Positions 11,295 to 24,140 of a stretch of DNA of 64,000 bases are shown one piece after another; the first letter of the stretch is position 1; each line of letters opens with the position of its first letter. A program made the position numbers and the translations under genes. Under the pieces are notes generated by a model. That model ran no database searches. It was given only the letters and a program-made list of their open reading frames with translations, and was not told the DNA's origin. Source of the DNA: Liolophura sinensis (lineage: Eukaryota > Mollusca > Polyplacophora > Chitonida > Chitonidae); the NCBI RefSeq assembly GCF_032854445.1, contig NC_088301.1, forward strand, positions 10,226,281 through 10,290,280, written 5' to 3'.

Positions 11295-11793
11295 AATAAG
11301 ACTTGTTTCAGTAACAATACCTGTCATCAATAAGACTTGTTCCAGTCCATAGTCACACCTGTCACAAATAAGGCTTTTTCAAGTCTCATAGTATCATAGT
11401 CCACCCCAGCTTTCACCAATAAGACGTGTTCCAGTCCCGTATTCCACCCCACCTTTCACCAACAAGACTTGTCCAGTACCGTAGTTCGCCTCGCCTTTTC
11501 ACTAATAAGCCTTGTTCCAGTCTCACAGTCCATCCCACCTTTCACCAATAAGACTTGTTCCAGTTCCACAGTCCACCTCAACTTTTACTAAAAACACTTG
11601 TTCCAGTCAATAGTCCATCCTACCTATCACCAATAAGACTTATTCCAGTCCCAAAGTCCACCTCAACTTTCACTAAAAACACTTGTTCCAGTCAATAGTC
11701 CACCTTACCTTTCACTAATAAGCCTTGTTTCAGTCCCATGGTCCTCCCCAACTTCTAACAATAAGACTTGTTCCAGTCTCACAATCCACCCAA
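11295..11793. repeat. Diverged ~40-47 bp minisatellite
   Basis: About 11 imperfect units contain AATAAGACTTGTTCCAGTC followed by a C-rich stretch such as CCACCTCAACTTTCAC. Spacing and sequence vary, so the array is old or poorly homogenised. Confidence 0.8.
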
Positions 11794-11929
11794 CTATACC
11801 CACAAAAAACGTGAACACGCCCAGAAGCAGATCAAGAAACTCCCATGTTCAAATGACCTGTGTAGAGTAGCGATGTATACATGCCGATAACTTTATCAAA
11901 CTTCTCGCCGTGTATTCTGTGTTTTTAAT

Positions 11930-12312
11930 GTTCCTTGTACAATATTACGCTCTACAGTATAGTCATTTTCCGTGTACACTATTACGCTTAAGAGTATAGT
12001 CAATTTCCGTGTACACTATTACGCTCAACACTATAGTCATTTCCGTGTACACTATTACGCTTAAGAGTACAGTCATTTTCCGTGTACACCATTAAGCTTA
12101 ATAGTATAGTCATTTTTCGTGTACACTATTACGCTTAAGAGTATAGTCAATTTCCGTGTACACCATTAAGCTTAACAGTATAGTCAATTTCCGTGTACAC
12201 TCTTAAGGTTAAGAGTATAGTCAATTTCCGTGTACACTATTACACTTAAGAGTACAGGCAATTTCCGTGTACACAGTTACACTCAAGAGTATAGTCATTT
12301 TCCGTGTACACT
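11930..12312. repeat. 36-37 bp minisatellite, about 10 copies
   Basis: Units contain GTGTACACTATTACGCTTAA then GAGTATAGTCATTTTCC. Unit starts are 36 to 37 bases apart (11972, 12009, 12045 and onward). It is unrelated in sequence to the array just before it. Confidence 0.85.
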
Positions 12313-13422
12313 TTGTAAGGAATCAGTATTATCTTCAGAGTACAGCTCTACAGTATGATGCTTATGGGAAGCAATCTTCATTTTACACTATCAGACTCTG
12401 AAGTACAGAGTATCACACTTACGTGAAGTAATCCTCATTTTAGGCTGTCTTCAGAGTATACAGTATCAGACTCGTACATAGCTATTGTCGGATCTCTCTG
12501 TGTACAGGTAACCCCAGCACGTGCCGTCTGGGGAAGAAGACTGGAAGCATGTTAGTTTACGTGTGTTTGTTTACGGTAAGCACACCTGGTTCTACAGGTA
12601 GCCCAGTGTAATAACATAGCCCGCCCCCTAAAGCATGCCCTAATGGATGGCCTGAGCGACAGCTAACGGCATCGGGCCTGTCACAAAGGCCAATACTTCA
12701 TACCTTAATCAGTGTACAGGTGGAAATCTGACATTCACACTTATGCTTACATCTGCATCAAAATATCGCCCAGGGCATGTTAACCTTCTCTGTGCTGGCA
12801 TTCTCGATTATACACATTAGGCCTGACTTAAATATGCGGATTCAGATGACAGGCGGCGATTATTTATAGTCCAGTTTACTCTGGTCCAAAAAAACAAAAG
12901 GCAAAAAAGGAGCAGCATAAATAAAAAAAATGAATAAATAACCTGTCAGCTTGCCTACTTCCCGTCATCAGTAATAGAATTGTGTTTGTTTGTCCGCTCG
13001 AAATGATCCAGTGGGTGATTAGTCCAGCCTCGCCTCGCGTGTAGCCAGGAACACCTGTGACGGAGGATAGCTGGAGAGCCAAAAGACACAACCCTTAAAC
13101 ATCCTTCGCGGAACCACTCCGCGCTACCTCATTAATATTAATGCGCTGAATTACAATGAGATCTGGCTCATTTAGATCGCTTAACGTTCATTATTATGAT
13201 CCTCACGATTATCTGTGTTACAAACAGGTTTATCTGGCTTTGATGGCCGTTGTCATTTTGCTTGATCGTCTGATACGATCAACAATAATACCCACTCTGA
13301 ACAGTCAGTCTGCCCATCTACCAGCGTAATTAAATTAGATAATTAATGCAAATAAGCTGGAGAAATTCTCTCTGACAGTTGAATGAGTTCGTCCCGACGG
13401 AAATGAATATATCTTTTTTCCC

Positions 13423-13423
<1 letters not shown>
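12313..13423. other. Non-coding, nothing recognised
   Basis: No supported gene. The start shows degraded words related to the preceding array (TACAGTATGATGCTTA). Confidence 0.4.

Positions 13424-13478
<55 letters not shown>
13424..13478. repeat. (GT)n microsatellite
   Basis: Uninterrupted GT dinucleotide run of about 27 copies. Confidence 0.95.
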
Positions 13479-13480
<2 letters not shown>

Positions 13481-13737
13481 ACGCCATGCTCATCACCCTT
13501 TCAAACAGCACGCATCCTGTCTGCCTAAAACAATCGTGGACATTTACTATAAAGTACCAACCTTTAAGTATTCAGGATTGCGCATTCACTGCATTATACA
13601 GGGAATGACGTAAACAATGCTGAGTCCCTCGTTGTGTCGCTAATGTCCATAAACGACAGGTTATTCAAATCTACTTATATACATGTATATATAGCCGTAT
13701 GGATTACCCGCCAAACCGTGACTTTGTAGGCAATAAC

Positions 13738-13840
13738 TCGAGCTATAATCCTAGTTGTAATCTAGACTATAATCCGAGCTATAATTCGATCTATAATCCG
13801 AGCTATAATTCAAAACAGAATCCGAGCTATAATTCAAACC
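13738..13840. repeat. ~18-bp short tandem array
   Basis: Five to six imperfect units of the type AATCCGAGCTATAATTC. Confidence 0.7.
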
Positions 13841-13876
13841 TGGGATTAGGAGAGGATTACCCTTGACGTTTCTGGT

Positions 13877-14572
13877 TCGGATGGTATTATGAGCTGTGCG
13901 CTGTATGTGGCAGATGGTATCATGAGTTGTATATAACTCAGATGCTATTGTGAGCTGTATATGGCTCAGATGGTATTATGAGCTCAGATGGTATTACGGG
14001 CTGTATATGACTCAGATGATATTGTGGGATGTATATGGCTCAGATGGTATTATGGGATGTATATGGCTCAAATGATATTATGGGATGTATATGGTTCAGA
14101 TGGTATTACAGGCTGTATATAACTCAGATGATATTATGGGCTGTATATGGCTCAGATGGTATTATGAGCTCAGATGGTATTACGGGCTGTATATGACTCA
14201 GATGGTATTATGAGCTCAGATGGTATTACGGGCTGTATATGGCTCAGATGGTATTATGAGCTCAGATGGTATTACGGGCTGTATATGACTCAGATGATAT
14301 TATGGGATGTATATGGCTCAGATGGTATTATGAGCTCAGATGGTATTACGGGCTGTATATGGCTCAGATGGTATTATGAACTCAGATGGTATTACGGGCT
14401 GTATATGACTCAGATGATATTATGGGCTGTATATGGCTCAGATGGTATTACGGGCTGTATATGACTCAGATGGTATTACGGGCTGTATATAACTCAGATG
14501 CTATTGTGAGCTGTATATGGCTCAGATGGTATTATGAGCTCAGATGGTATTACGGGCTGTACATGGCTCGGC
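13877..14572. repeat. Composite minisatellite built from two related sub-units
   Basis: About 700 bp of alternating sub-units: CTGTATATGGCTCAGATGGT then ATTATGAG, and CTCAGATGGTATTACGGG. They combine into dimers in a partly ordered way, giving higher-order periods of about 47 to 75 bp. Open frames through it are repeat artefacts. Confidence 0.85.
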
Positions 14573-16404
14573 CAGCGCGTCCATTGAACACTGTTGTACA
14601 GTTCTGGGAAAGCAATCGGTCATTAATGGTAGACCATGATATATAGCGGTTATAACAATCCATCATGTAAAGTAATATTAAATCTTGCACAGACACCAGC
14701 GGGCAAAAATTAATTTGATCCACCCGCTGGTGCAAAACAGTACATTCCTTATCAGTTATGTATACATGTAACTCGTTTGACAGCTCCGAAGAAACAAAAG
14801 TTCATTTTCGCAACTTGTCGCAGTATAAAGAACACAGGAAATGGCATAGTTGTCCATTTCGGTTCAACCGCGGTATAAATGCTAATGTCCGTTAGAAGAA
14901 TGAGAAAGATACGGCCATCTTTACAATATCCGGCTGATTCTAACAGGACTGATAGCTAGATCGCGAATGCAGCAGTGAAGCTAAATGCAAGTGTGTGTAT
15001 ATGTGGTAGTCTCGTTTTTGAACGTCACTCATATTTCGAAAAAAATAATATCAAGAAAATAAATTGTAACTCCTTGCTTTAAACTACTCCTTGGGCGGTA
15101 CAATTAAGTTCAGCGCCACTTTTAGCGCTGTATTTCCGCAGCCGTAGCATGCAATGGTACTAAAGAGATATTTTATTTCCAAGCACAAATTAGCTCTTGT
15201 TTTTAATTTTTTGTCGTGCGATCCACCGCTTGAAAAAAAAACTTTTAGCATCAGACTACATAAAGCAATCTTTGCTTCTGAGATACTGAGGTACAAAGGT
15301 CTCTACAGTGGATAGGAAGGGCCGCCATGGCTAGACTACCGGTATTTGATATCATAGTGGTCAGTCCAGGCCACCGTTATATTGGCACTTTAGCGTGAAG
15401 TGACATCTGTACACTATGTTGCTATTACGCCCAGCATAAAGACTATCAGGTGAAAGTTTTAGGTGACACGACCAGGAGAGAATACCTGTAATTTGTCAGC
15501 TCTTGGCCAGGTATAAGGTTGAGTGGGTTTTAGCCTGAGGCTGGTAAGGCTTGATTCAGACAAAGATATATCACATGCCATTCCCTTGTCACCTAATCCA
15601 CCTCCCCCGATCACATACCTTACCCCATCATCCGGGCCCTATCCAAAACCTGCCATGCAGACTGTCAAACTGTTAAACAGAAAATGTTCAAACCTTCGCA
15701 CACTTCTGTGTCTGTCACCTGGCGAACCCACTCTCAGTGCTCGGACCAACACGCTACATTTATAGCGACGTGCCGTTGGTCAGCAGAACAACCAAAGGCA
15801 CCAAAAATCCGGATTTAATGAAGGATCTGGGGATCTCAGGCAAACTGCCTTCCTGTGCGTTCTCAAAGAAAAAGCTTATCTCCATTTGTTTGGTTAATCA
15901 TTTACGAGTAGTATTAAACTGTCAGTCGTTCGGATATGGAGCCGTTCAGGTTTTTGATCAGGTTTTACACCGGCTAATAAAAGTCTTTGAACTTTCCCGC
16001 CCAGCTCGTGACCACTTAATAAACTGTGAATATTACTCTGTGCATGGGGAAAAGTTCCACACTCTGTTATAATTACATGAACCTTTAACAGCTATGAGAT
16101 ATTTCAGGGTTGAAAAAATCATACATGAGGTTGTATAATCAAGGAAGACGTTTTTATATCAATTTTTCATTAAAACTGTGTTCCTCCAGCTTGCATACAC
16201 ATTTTTCTTTATATACACTTTATCTCTCGGGAACTAAAGAAGTTATGTGTGAGGGTAGCTTCCTTCCGCCAGATATCCACCAATTTGTTGAATGCTCATC
16301 GTTACGTTACATAATACGCTCAGAATTGTACACTTAATTATAGGTACATTGCGGTTAAGGTTGATGGGCCTTCAGAAAGGTGATATAGGCTCCAGAGTTT
16401 CCAC
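14573..16404. other. Non-coding, nothing recognised
   Basis: Several short open frames lie here without recognisable domains, splice context or repeat structure. Confidence 0.4.
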
Positions 16405-17042
16405 TGGAGCAGAACAAGGTGTTTTTTTTTTGTTATTAGGACAAGATCTCAATAGAGCAGGACAAGTTTTCCTACATCAGCACAACATCTCTTTAGTGCA
16501 GGAGAAAGTTTCCTCTCTTCAGGACAAGATCTCTTCAGCGCAGGACAAGATTTCCTACACCAGGACAAGACCTCACTAGAGCAGGACAAGGTTTCCCCTC
16601 ATCATAATAAAATTTCACTTGAGCAAGACAAGATTTGCTCTCATTAGAACAAGATCTCATTAGAGCAGAACAAAGTTTCTGTCATCAGGACAAGACATCA
16701 CTAGAGCAGGACAAGGTTTCCCCTGAGCAGGACAAGGTTTCCCCTGAGCAGGACAAGGTTTCCTACATCAGGACAAGATCTCAAAAGAACACGACAAGGT
16801 TTCTCTCATCAGAACAAGATCTCATTAGAGCAGGACCATATTCCTCTCATGAGAACAAGATCTCATCAGAGCACGACAAGATTTCCTCCATCAGGACAAA
16901 ATCTCAACTGAGCACGACAAGGTTTCTTCTCTTCAAACTAGCACCATCAGGACAAAGTTTCCTCTCAGCAGGAGAGGGTTTTTTAATCAGAAAACATCTT
17001 TTCCTGAGTACAGGGTGAGATTTCATCGGATCAGGACAAGAT
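16405..17042. repeat. Minisatellite of ~17-36 bp (GAGCAGGACAAGGTTTCC type)
   Basis: About 640 bp of imperfect repeats alternate GAGCAGGACAAGGTTTCC and CATCAGGACAAGATCTCA. In one frame it would read a glutamine/aspartate-rich repeat, but frame shifts and stops interrupt it. There is no sign of a gene. Confidence 0.8.
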
Positions 17043-18599
17043 AAATTCTGGAGAGTGCCTGCTAACCTCACTTGGTTAATTTACAAATAATCATTACTGT
17101 TTTATACGTACACAGATGACGCTCACTCAGAAAAAGGCCGTGACGATGGGCAGTGTCTTCAGAACGGGACAAAATATCGGTGTCTCGTCACAGGTAAATG
17201 AAAAGCAGGTGAAGTCTCCCAGGTATGCGGGCCACGAAACACGAGGCAGTTGTCGAGAATTTTATCGCAGATACCACAGATTAACTTAACGTATGGAATA
17301 CACAGGTGACATGAAGTCGCGGTGTACTTCAGTTTGTAGACAGGTATTGGGCATAACGCGCAACATACTCGGTAATTATACCGATTGTCCGATAAAAGGA
17401 TATCTGATCAAATTACAGCGTACTTTGTAACTGTTTGCACTCATGTCGTATACGCTACTCATATATTTATCTTCATGGTCGTTATTGCTAATGCAGTCAA
17501 GTAACTAATCGAGATACAATCGCGATAAATGATCCCACGAAGCTTTAGTGTTGATCCAACGATCTACAAGTCTACCTGTATGAAACACCCAAGGTTAAGC
17601 TTGCCTAATGGTGGCAGTGCTGTAATGCGAGCGTGAACGGATGAAATGGCCAATAGAAATAAAGCATACACAGCGTTTTCAAAGGAACGAGAAATCAGGA
17701 AATCAGGATATCATCTCAGAATCAGACTGGCTTATAATACCACTCGTTAAGTTAGTAAAGAATTCAAGCAGGGGCCAAGATTTTATAAGCCATATCCAAA
17801 CTCAAGCATTATCTTTGCCAGGAAATTGACCTTGTATAGATTAAACTTTGTTATAAGCAAGAAATCATCCGTCATCTTGGTTGTGTAATAACCAAAGCAG
17901 CGCATGCCACAATTAGACAAGCTTTACGTTGAGAGCCTGTACGATGCATGTAGATTTGAATAGGCGCAGCCTCACCACTGGTGTCCTCGCGCGGAACTAC
18001 TTAATCAAAATTCATCGTTAAAATCGTGTCAGGTGTTTTTTTAGTACAATGATACTTTAAATACGTTAGATAAAGGGAATGTGTGTGAATAACGTACTAT
18101 TGCCAAAGGGAAAATGGCGCTGATTACGTCAAACTGTATCACAGACGATCAGCTGTCACCTATATACTAACAAAAAAAAAAATAAAAAGGTATATGTCAC
18201 ATTTGAAAATCACGCGTTGAAGACTCTGGTGAATTCAGCAATAAATCTTAAACGAGAAATCTGTTAGTCAAAGAGTCAGCCGTCATATCTGTCAAGTAAA
18301 TAGCAAAGAACGCAAGGCCTAAAACGCAAGCATAGATCTTATCATGTGAATCGACCTTGAAGAAAGATATACCAGTATATAGGAAATCGGTCACCAAACA
18401 AATATGGAAATTCGGCCATCGTACATAGCCACGATGTTAGACAAGAAATCTAACGTAATCTTTGCCAATAACTTTGGTTAAGCAGCTTGGAGTATAGATG
18501 ACAATGCTATGTATACACTGCACTTAGAAGCGGTTTACCCTGGAGCTATATAATTACTGTAGTATACACGTATACGCGTGTTGTAAGTTGCAGGTGCGA
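17043..18599. other. Non-coding, nothing recognised
   Basis: No supported gene, RNA or repeat. Confidence 0.4.
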
Positions 18600-18724
18600 C
18601 ATATATCTCACATACCTTTACAATATATATCTCATATATACCCCTACAATATGTATCTCATATACCCTTCCAATATATATCGCATATACCTTTACAATAA
18701 ATATCTCATATACCCTTACAATAC
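18600..18724. repeat. ~24-bp AT-rich tandem array
   Basis: Five to six imperfect units of ATATATCTCATATACCCTTA plus CAAT. Confidence 0.75.
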
Positions 18725-21700
18725 AACACTTTGAACCTGGTGATTGTCGTGTTGGATAATCAAGTATATATGTAAATATATCAGACTAGAAAGGACTTAT
18801 ACGACGGCTACCAGCATTATGGTAAGAGGAAACTATGCAGCGTCCGGGGGAGAATGTATTCTAATTATGTATTGTGCGTATTGCACGTTGTAAGTGGTAT
18901 TTTCCACCGATAAAACTGACCCTAATGGTGTAAGCGAAAGATTCCTGAGTCATGGCGTGAGATACTCTAGGTAATGAGACATATGAAGCTATCATAATAA
19001 CCAATATATATTTACTATACGACGCGTGTATTCTAGTTATCTGGTCTCCACCGTGAGTAATATACGAGCTTCACTCCACATGGTAAATGACTCAATAAAA
19101 TGTTAACGGTAAATGAACGGCTGGGTTTACCTGTCAATTGCAGTTTACCTGCACAGGTATGTACATGTAGCGGTATACTTACCCAGGTGTAGAAGAACTG
19201 ATCGCTTCAGCGTGAATTAGTTCTCACCTTCGCTAATATAAATGATTAAATCAGCTTTTTAACAGGTAACAAAGGCCACTGATGAGAAGCGAATAATTAT
19301 CAGTGAGAACGATCAGAAAAGAGACCGCTGTGAGGAAACTCATCAGCATTTACACCTGATTAAAAATAACTCCTACTTACTCCCGAGCTTTGCCGCTCGT
19401 ACAATGTATATACATACAAGCTGGCCGTCATTTGAATGCTACTGCATATACAAGTGAACGATAATACGGAGCGACCAGCCTGACGCGGCTGTAATGAGGC
19501 TACATGGTGCAGACATGAATATTCATGTGGACAGGGTCCGGACTAAGGGTTTACAGTCTTGCGTGCGTCCGTATACCCCAGCAGCTGTCATACTGAAAAG
19601 TTATAAGTGACGACGAATCTTGACAGTTATGCTCTGTTTTCTGCGGCTCGATGGTGACATATCTTTTATCTGACACATTTTTAAAATTTTTTTTGTAAAT
19701 AAATAAATAAACTATAACTTGTTTACGAACCAAGTATATCAGCAGGATAATGTTGGATTTTCATACAGAGATCTTATAATCTCAAGTAAATCCTTTAATC
19801 CATAAAGATCTATACGTATAACCTGCATGTATATATATATATATATATATATATACATAATCACGTAATCGAGAGCAAGAGAAAACGTGCAGAACGATTT
19901 AATTTCTGTCAGCCGTATAAACAAGCACATACATGCCCTATTAAGCGAGAGTAATGCGCAATTAACTTTTTTAAATTCGAATGTAAAGATCAAATCGTTT
20001 ATCGGGACCTCAAATTATATATTTCCATAGCCAAAAGGTATGTTTACTTGTAACAAGGAAATAGTTAAAACGTTCGCTAACGCATTGTACACACCATAAT
20101 ATAAATATACATTCACATTGCCCTATTAATTCTAAAATTTGGGACACCTGATCTGCTTATTTTAGCCAATAAATATGTAATTTTTACGGGAATATTGAGT
20201 TTCTTTTTTCTCACACGGTGAGACCACCTAATGAACAACACACTCCTATCTTTATTTTTCCAAAAGCCTGGATAAGAAGTGTAACATTTTACTTTCATCA
20301 CTACTAATATCTGTCCCAAATGTTAGAAGAATTAGGGTACATGGCTTATGCTTTTGTAGCTGAGAAAAAATACATTCGTCTATAAGCTGCTATAAAGCCA
20401 AAACTTGCAACAACAAACCTGTACACACACAATATATAGAGGTTTGTTAAAACGACACTTTTTCCTTAGACAAGTAAATTTATAAATATCCAGCTTAAGT
20501 GTGGTCATGTCAGCCGTGCTTCGTTTACACACACTACAGATCGGTCCCCGGGTATATAGTGAAAGAGAAATAAAGCCATTAATGTCGTGTTAAGTGTGTC
20601 TTGCCTTCTCGTGTTTAATGGATAGTACTTAAACCAGGCGTGAGGTAAAGAACAATTAAGACGCGCATAGAAGACTGGAGTATGTCAGTTGTAGAAGTAC
20701 AGGTAACGTTGTAAGGAATATGGATGTTTTCGTCACTCACCTGTAAATGACTGGATGGGTAGTGTGTATCCCTGTCCATCCCTGGACATATGTGTGTGGC
20801 TAACAGGCTGGCACGCTACTCGGGGAACTGTTTCCACTCGCTCGCATACTCACAGGTATATTATGGTTGACTCGTCGTGGAGTGTGCTTGGGGCATGCTG
20901 AGGTGACGCAGACTGAGCTACGCACAGGGCCTGACTGGACAAGGGCTTCTCAACCTCTATGAAACAGCACTAGATTTCGAGCATAAGAGCCACTATAGTG
21001 CGGTGTCTTACGTGAACAGGCTCTTAGCAGAGCTTCCGTAACCCCAGCTGTGACAGATTTACCACCCATCTGTCGTCTGCTACATCTGGGATCTGTCCTT
21101 GTTTTCCTTCACTTCTTGTTAACTTTATCAACCTGTGCCCAATGCTCGATCACAGACCACACACGTGCAGTACTAACTCCACACAACACACTGTACTACC
21201 AGGTATGGCTTGACTCAGGCAGCTTATAGTCTCTTACAATCGAATAGGATCAACTGCTCCCCGCAGCTTATCACTAGTACATATCTATAGCTCGGAGAAT
21301 TTATCGGGGTAATCGAATCGGAGGCTTTCCACCGGCGACGCAAAAACTTCAGCGCTGCAGTGTACAGTACAAGTGTATGAATCAGTGACCTGTGACTGGT
21401 GCCCGTACAAACGACAGGGTGGAAGTAGGGTGGGAAAGGTCGACAAAATACCGTATTGACACCAACACAATGCCCACAACGGATCTCATTAGCTGGCGAA
21501 AGTTTCGACATGTCCTATATGCCTGTCTCATATACACATCAAGTGATCAATGCACTGGTTCGATCAGGATCAATGAATTCACAAATAAACCAGACTTATA
21601 CTGGATACCTTAACCCGTGTATGCTCACCACCGCTGGCCAAGTAGTTTAAAGTGTTACACACAATTGAATCGCCATTTGCATTCAATCAAGGATCTTGTG

Positions 21701-21807
21701 AGTCCGAAAACATATTCCCTTTAGTCAAGTTTGTCACCAGTTTTTTGTGTCAGCTTTGTCCAAAAAATCAATCATGCAGTAAGTGAATGATTGATCAATT
21801 GATTTCA
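18725..21807. other. Non-coding stretch with a (TA)n run
   Basis: No supported gene. A TA dinucleotide run lies at about 19827-19856. Short open frames near 21224-21650 on both strands show no domain. Confidence 0.4.
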
Positions 21808-22106
21808 TGTATTTATTTATTTATTTGACAGTTGTTTAACGCCATAATCAAGTATTTACATATATATATATACGATGGTTGTCAGTTTATTTGGGTTGGA
21901 GGAAACCTGGGTTTCCTGTGGTATACCACCTTTGGCAAGTTACAGGCAACCTTTCTGACTTGTAATGTATAGATAGTGGTCGTCAGTGAACGTAACATTG
22001 CACAAACGGCTACAGGAATGTCGTCGTACAGCGCTTATATTGTCACTGCACATGAAATATTCTTTAGTATATATGGTGCAAAAACCTAATCAAATAAACA
22101 AATAGC
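21808..22106. mobile_element. SINE-related element with inverted tails
   Basis: The left end reads ATTTATTTATTTGAC then GTTTAACGCCATAATCAAG, the reverse complement of the common SINE tail. The right end is a forward tail (GAAATATTCTTTAG, then CCTAATCAAATAAACAAA). The ends are therefore imperfect inverted repeats of about 45 bp. Words shared with the element at 41633 (GGCAAGTTACAGGC) suggest a family. Confidence 0.55.
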
Positions 22107-22757
22107 CTATATTGTCACCTAGGGCCCACAAGAATACAAATTCTGTGTCGCAGGTCGGAATTGAACTCGTCCATCTTGTGTCGTACTGATTGAAATTTAT
22201 TTTTAAATAATCTTTGTTCCATGCAAAAAAAATTTTCATAAAAGTTTTTATTCACTTTTTTATGACTGCGGTCAGTTTTCTGGGTGGGGGATACCGTGCC
22301 GGGGTATCAACCTTTGGACTACAGCGACTATATAACATCATAAACTATATAATTGTAGTTTGAGTTTTAGCCTGAGTATGTGTAAAACACACTCTTACCT
22401 GTACACATGTCCCTTGCCTCATTAACTGTTCGTAATTAATACCGAATAGACTATTGTTTCTGGCAATTTGAGCGAGACGCAAGCGGCATCTGTTGTTTGT
22501 TAATTTCATCACTACCTTGCTCCTTCAAATGACATCTAAAGGTTTGTTAAACTTCACTTACTTCAAAGAGGGAAGCGTTAATGAGACAACTACTGAGGCT
22601 CAGTTATCTCACACTTAAGATATGTATAGACCTATTTTACAGATAGTTATAGTGTTAGAACAAAAAGTGTTGCTTGGGGGTATACATGCAACACCAACCC
22701 TGTACGCTGTGTTAAAATAGAAACAGTGCGGCGGTATACATAATTTAGTACATTGTA

Positions 22758-23021
22758 GTGGTCTCCGTGTCCGAGGTAGTTAGCATGCCAGCACGGCGTA
22801 TTGGCCCAGGAGCCTCTCACCAGTGCAGTGAGTTCAAGTCCAGCTTATCTCTTCCTCTCCGGCCGTATATGTGGATGATCTGGATGATCGTCGGTTTCCC
22901 CCCAGGCTCTGTCCGGTTTCCTCCAACGGTTTACATGTGACATAATAATCTCATTATTCTTGATAAAAAAATGTATTGAGTACGGCGTAAAACACAATCA
23001 ATGAAAGAAATAAATAAATAG
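22758..23021 (+). mobile_element. Near full-length tRNA-derived SINE
   Basis: The tRNA-like head starts about 22758 with a box B-like GAGTTCAAGTCC. It is followed by the common central block (GGTTTCCCCCCAGGCTCTG, then CCGGTTTCCTCC) and the tail with TACGGCGTAAAACACAATCA and AAATAAATAAAT. The head is more diverged than in the copy at 33999. Confidence 0.75.
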
Positions 23022-23159
23022 GATATTGTAGTTCTCTTAAAGTTCCATGACATCTCCAAATTAGCTGACCTCACATTATAGCCACAACGCTGACATATTG
23101 CAAACACCAAGTAGATATAATTGGGGCGGCTCGTGCTAGGCATAGCAACTGAGTTGCCT

Positions 23160-23315
23160 ATAGTTAAGCCATTATACTGATACAGGTCAACCAGTCGTTG
23201 CATTATCCCCTTCATGCTAAACGCCAAGCGAGGTGTGAATCGACCCAGAATTGATCACGGATCTACCGCTCCCGAAGCGGATGCTCTACCAACTGTGCTA
23301 TCTGGGAGGGTGCAA
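23160..23315 (-). mobile_element. Head part of a second SINE family
   Basis: On the minus strand a tRNA-like head (AGCACAGTTGGTAGAGCATC, then GCTTCGGGAGCGGTAGATC, then GGGTCGATTC) is followed by family-specific body sequence. It matches the fuller copy at 23695-24033. It lacks an acceptor-stem partner, so it is not a free tRNA gene. Confidence 0.65.
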
Positions 23316-24140
23316 AGAAATATCGGAGTATAAAGTTAAGCTGACCGTTTAAATTGTAAGCCACCCAGCGAGAATATCGGAGTATTAAGATAAGCTAACC
23401 CTTTAAATTGAACGTAATGCAGGGAGAATATCGGAGTGTGAAGATATGCTCACCGTTTAAACTGTAAGCTACGCAGCGAGAATATCGGAGTATAAAGATA
23501 AGCTAACCTTTTAAATTGAACGTAATGCCGGGAGAATATCGGAGTGTAAAGATATGCTCACCGTTTAAACTGTAAGCCAGGCAACGAGAATATCAGAGTA
23601 TAAAGATAAGCTAACTTTTCAACCTGTAAGCCACGCAAAGAGAATATCGGGGTATAAAGATACAGTAATCTTTTAAATTGAAAGCCATGCAGAGAGAGTG
23701 AGTGAGTGAATGCTTGGGGTTTAACGTCGTACTTAACAATTGTTCAGTCATATGACGACGAGGGAATCCTTAGAGTGCATGTAATGTGCCTCCTTGTTGC
23801 AGGGCGTATTTCCACCGCTCTTTTATCTGGTGCTGCTTCACGGAAACGTCTTACCGAAGGCAAGTAAGTCGCCCCACCCAAGCCATTATACTGCTGCAGT
23901 ATCCCCTTAGCGCTGAATGCCAAGAGAGGAAATTACAACTTCCCCTTTTAAGGTCTTAGGTGTGACTCGACCCAGGTTTGACCCTGGATCTACCGCTCGC
24001 CAAAGCGGACGCTCAAACTATCGTGGCCGGTCTATGCAAAGATCGGAGTATAAAGATAGGGTAACCTTTCAAAGTGTAAGCCACGTAGGGAGAATATGAG
24101 AGTATAAAGATAAGCTTACGTTTTAAACTGTTAACCAAGC
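23316..24140. repeat. 54-bp satellite array split by a SINE
   Basis: Units contain GAATATCGGAGTATAAAGAT. Starts at 23321, 23375, 23429, 23483, 23537 and 23591 are exactly 54 apart. Two unit types alternate (TTTAAACTGTAAGCC versus TTTAAATTGAACGTAATGC), giving a 108-bp dimer. The array resumes at about 24034-24140 after the SINE. Confidence 0.85.
23695..24033 (-). mobile_element. Near full-length SINE, second family, in the 54-bp array
   Basis: The minus-strand head is at the right (AGTTTGAGCGTCCGCTTTGG, then CGAGCGGTAGATCC, then GGGTCGAGTC). The body passes through TCATATGACTGAACAATTG to a TCACTCACT-type tail at the left. The same family recurs at 39665-40003. Confidence 0.7.

Noticed and set aside
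16292-17018. Gln/Asp-rich repeat protein on the plus strand
   Set aside because: Minisatellite with unit length not held to a multiple of three; frames break repeatedly.
23240-23312. Possible minus-strand tRNA gene with CGG anticodon-like loop
   Set aside because: No matching acceptor stem and same head recurs with SINE body at 23695-24033.
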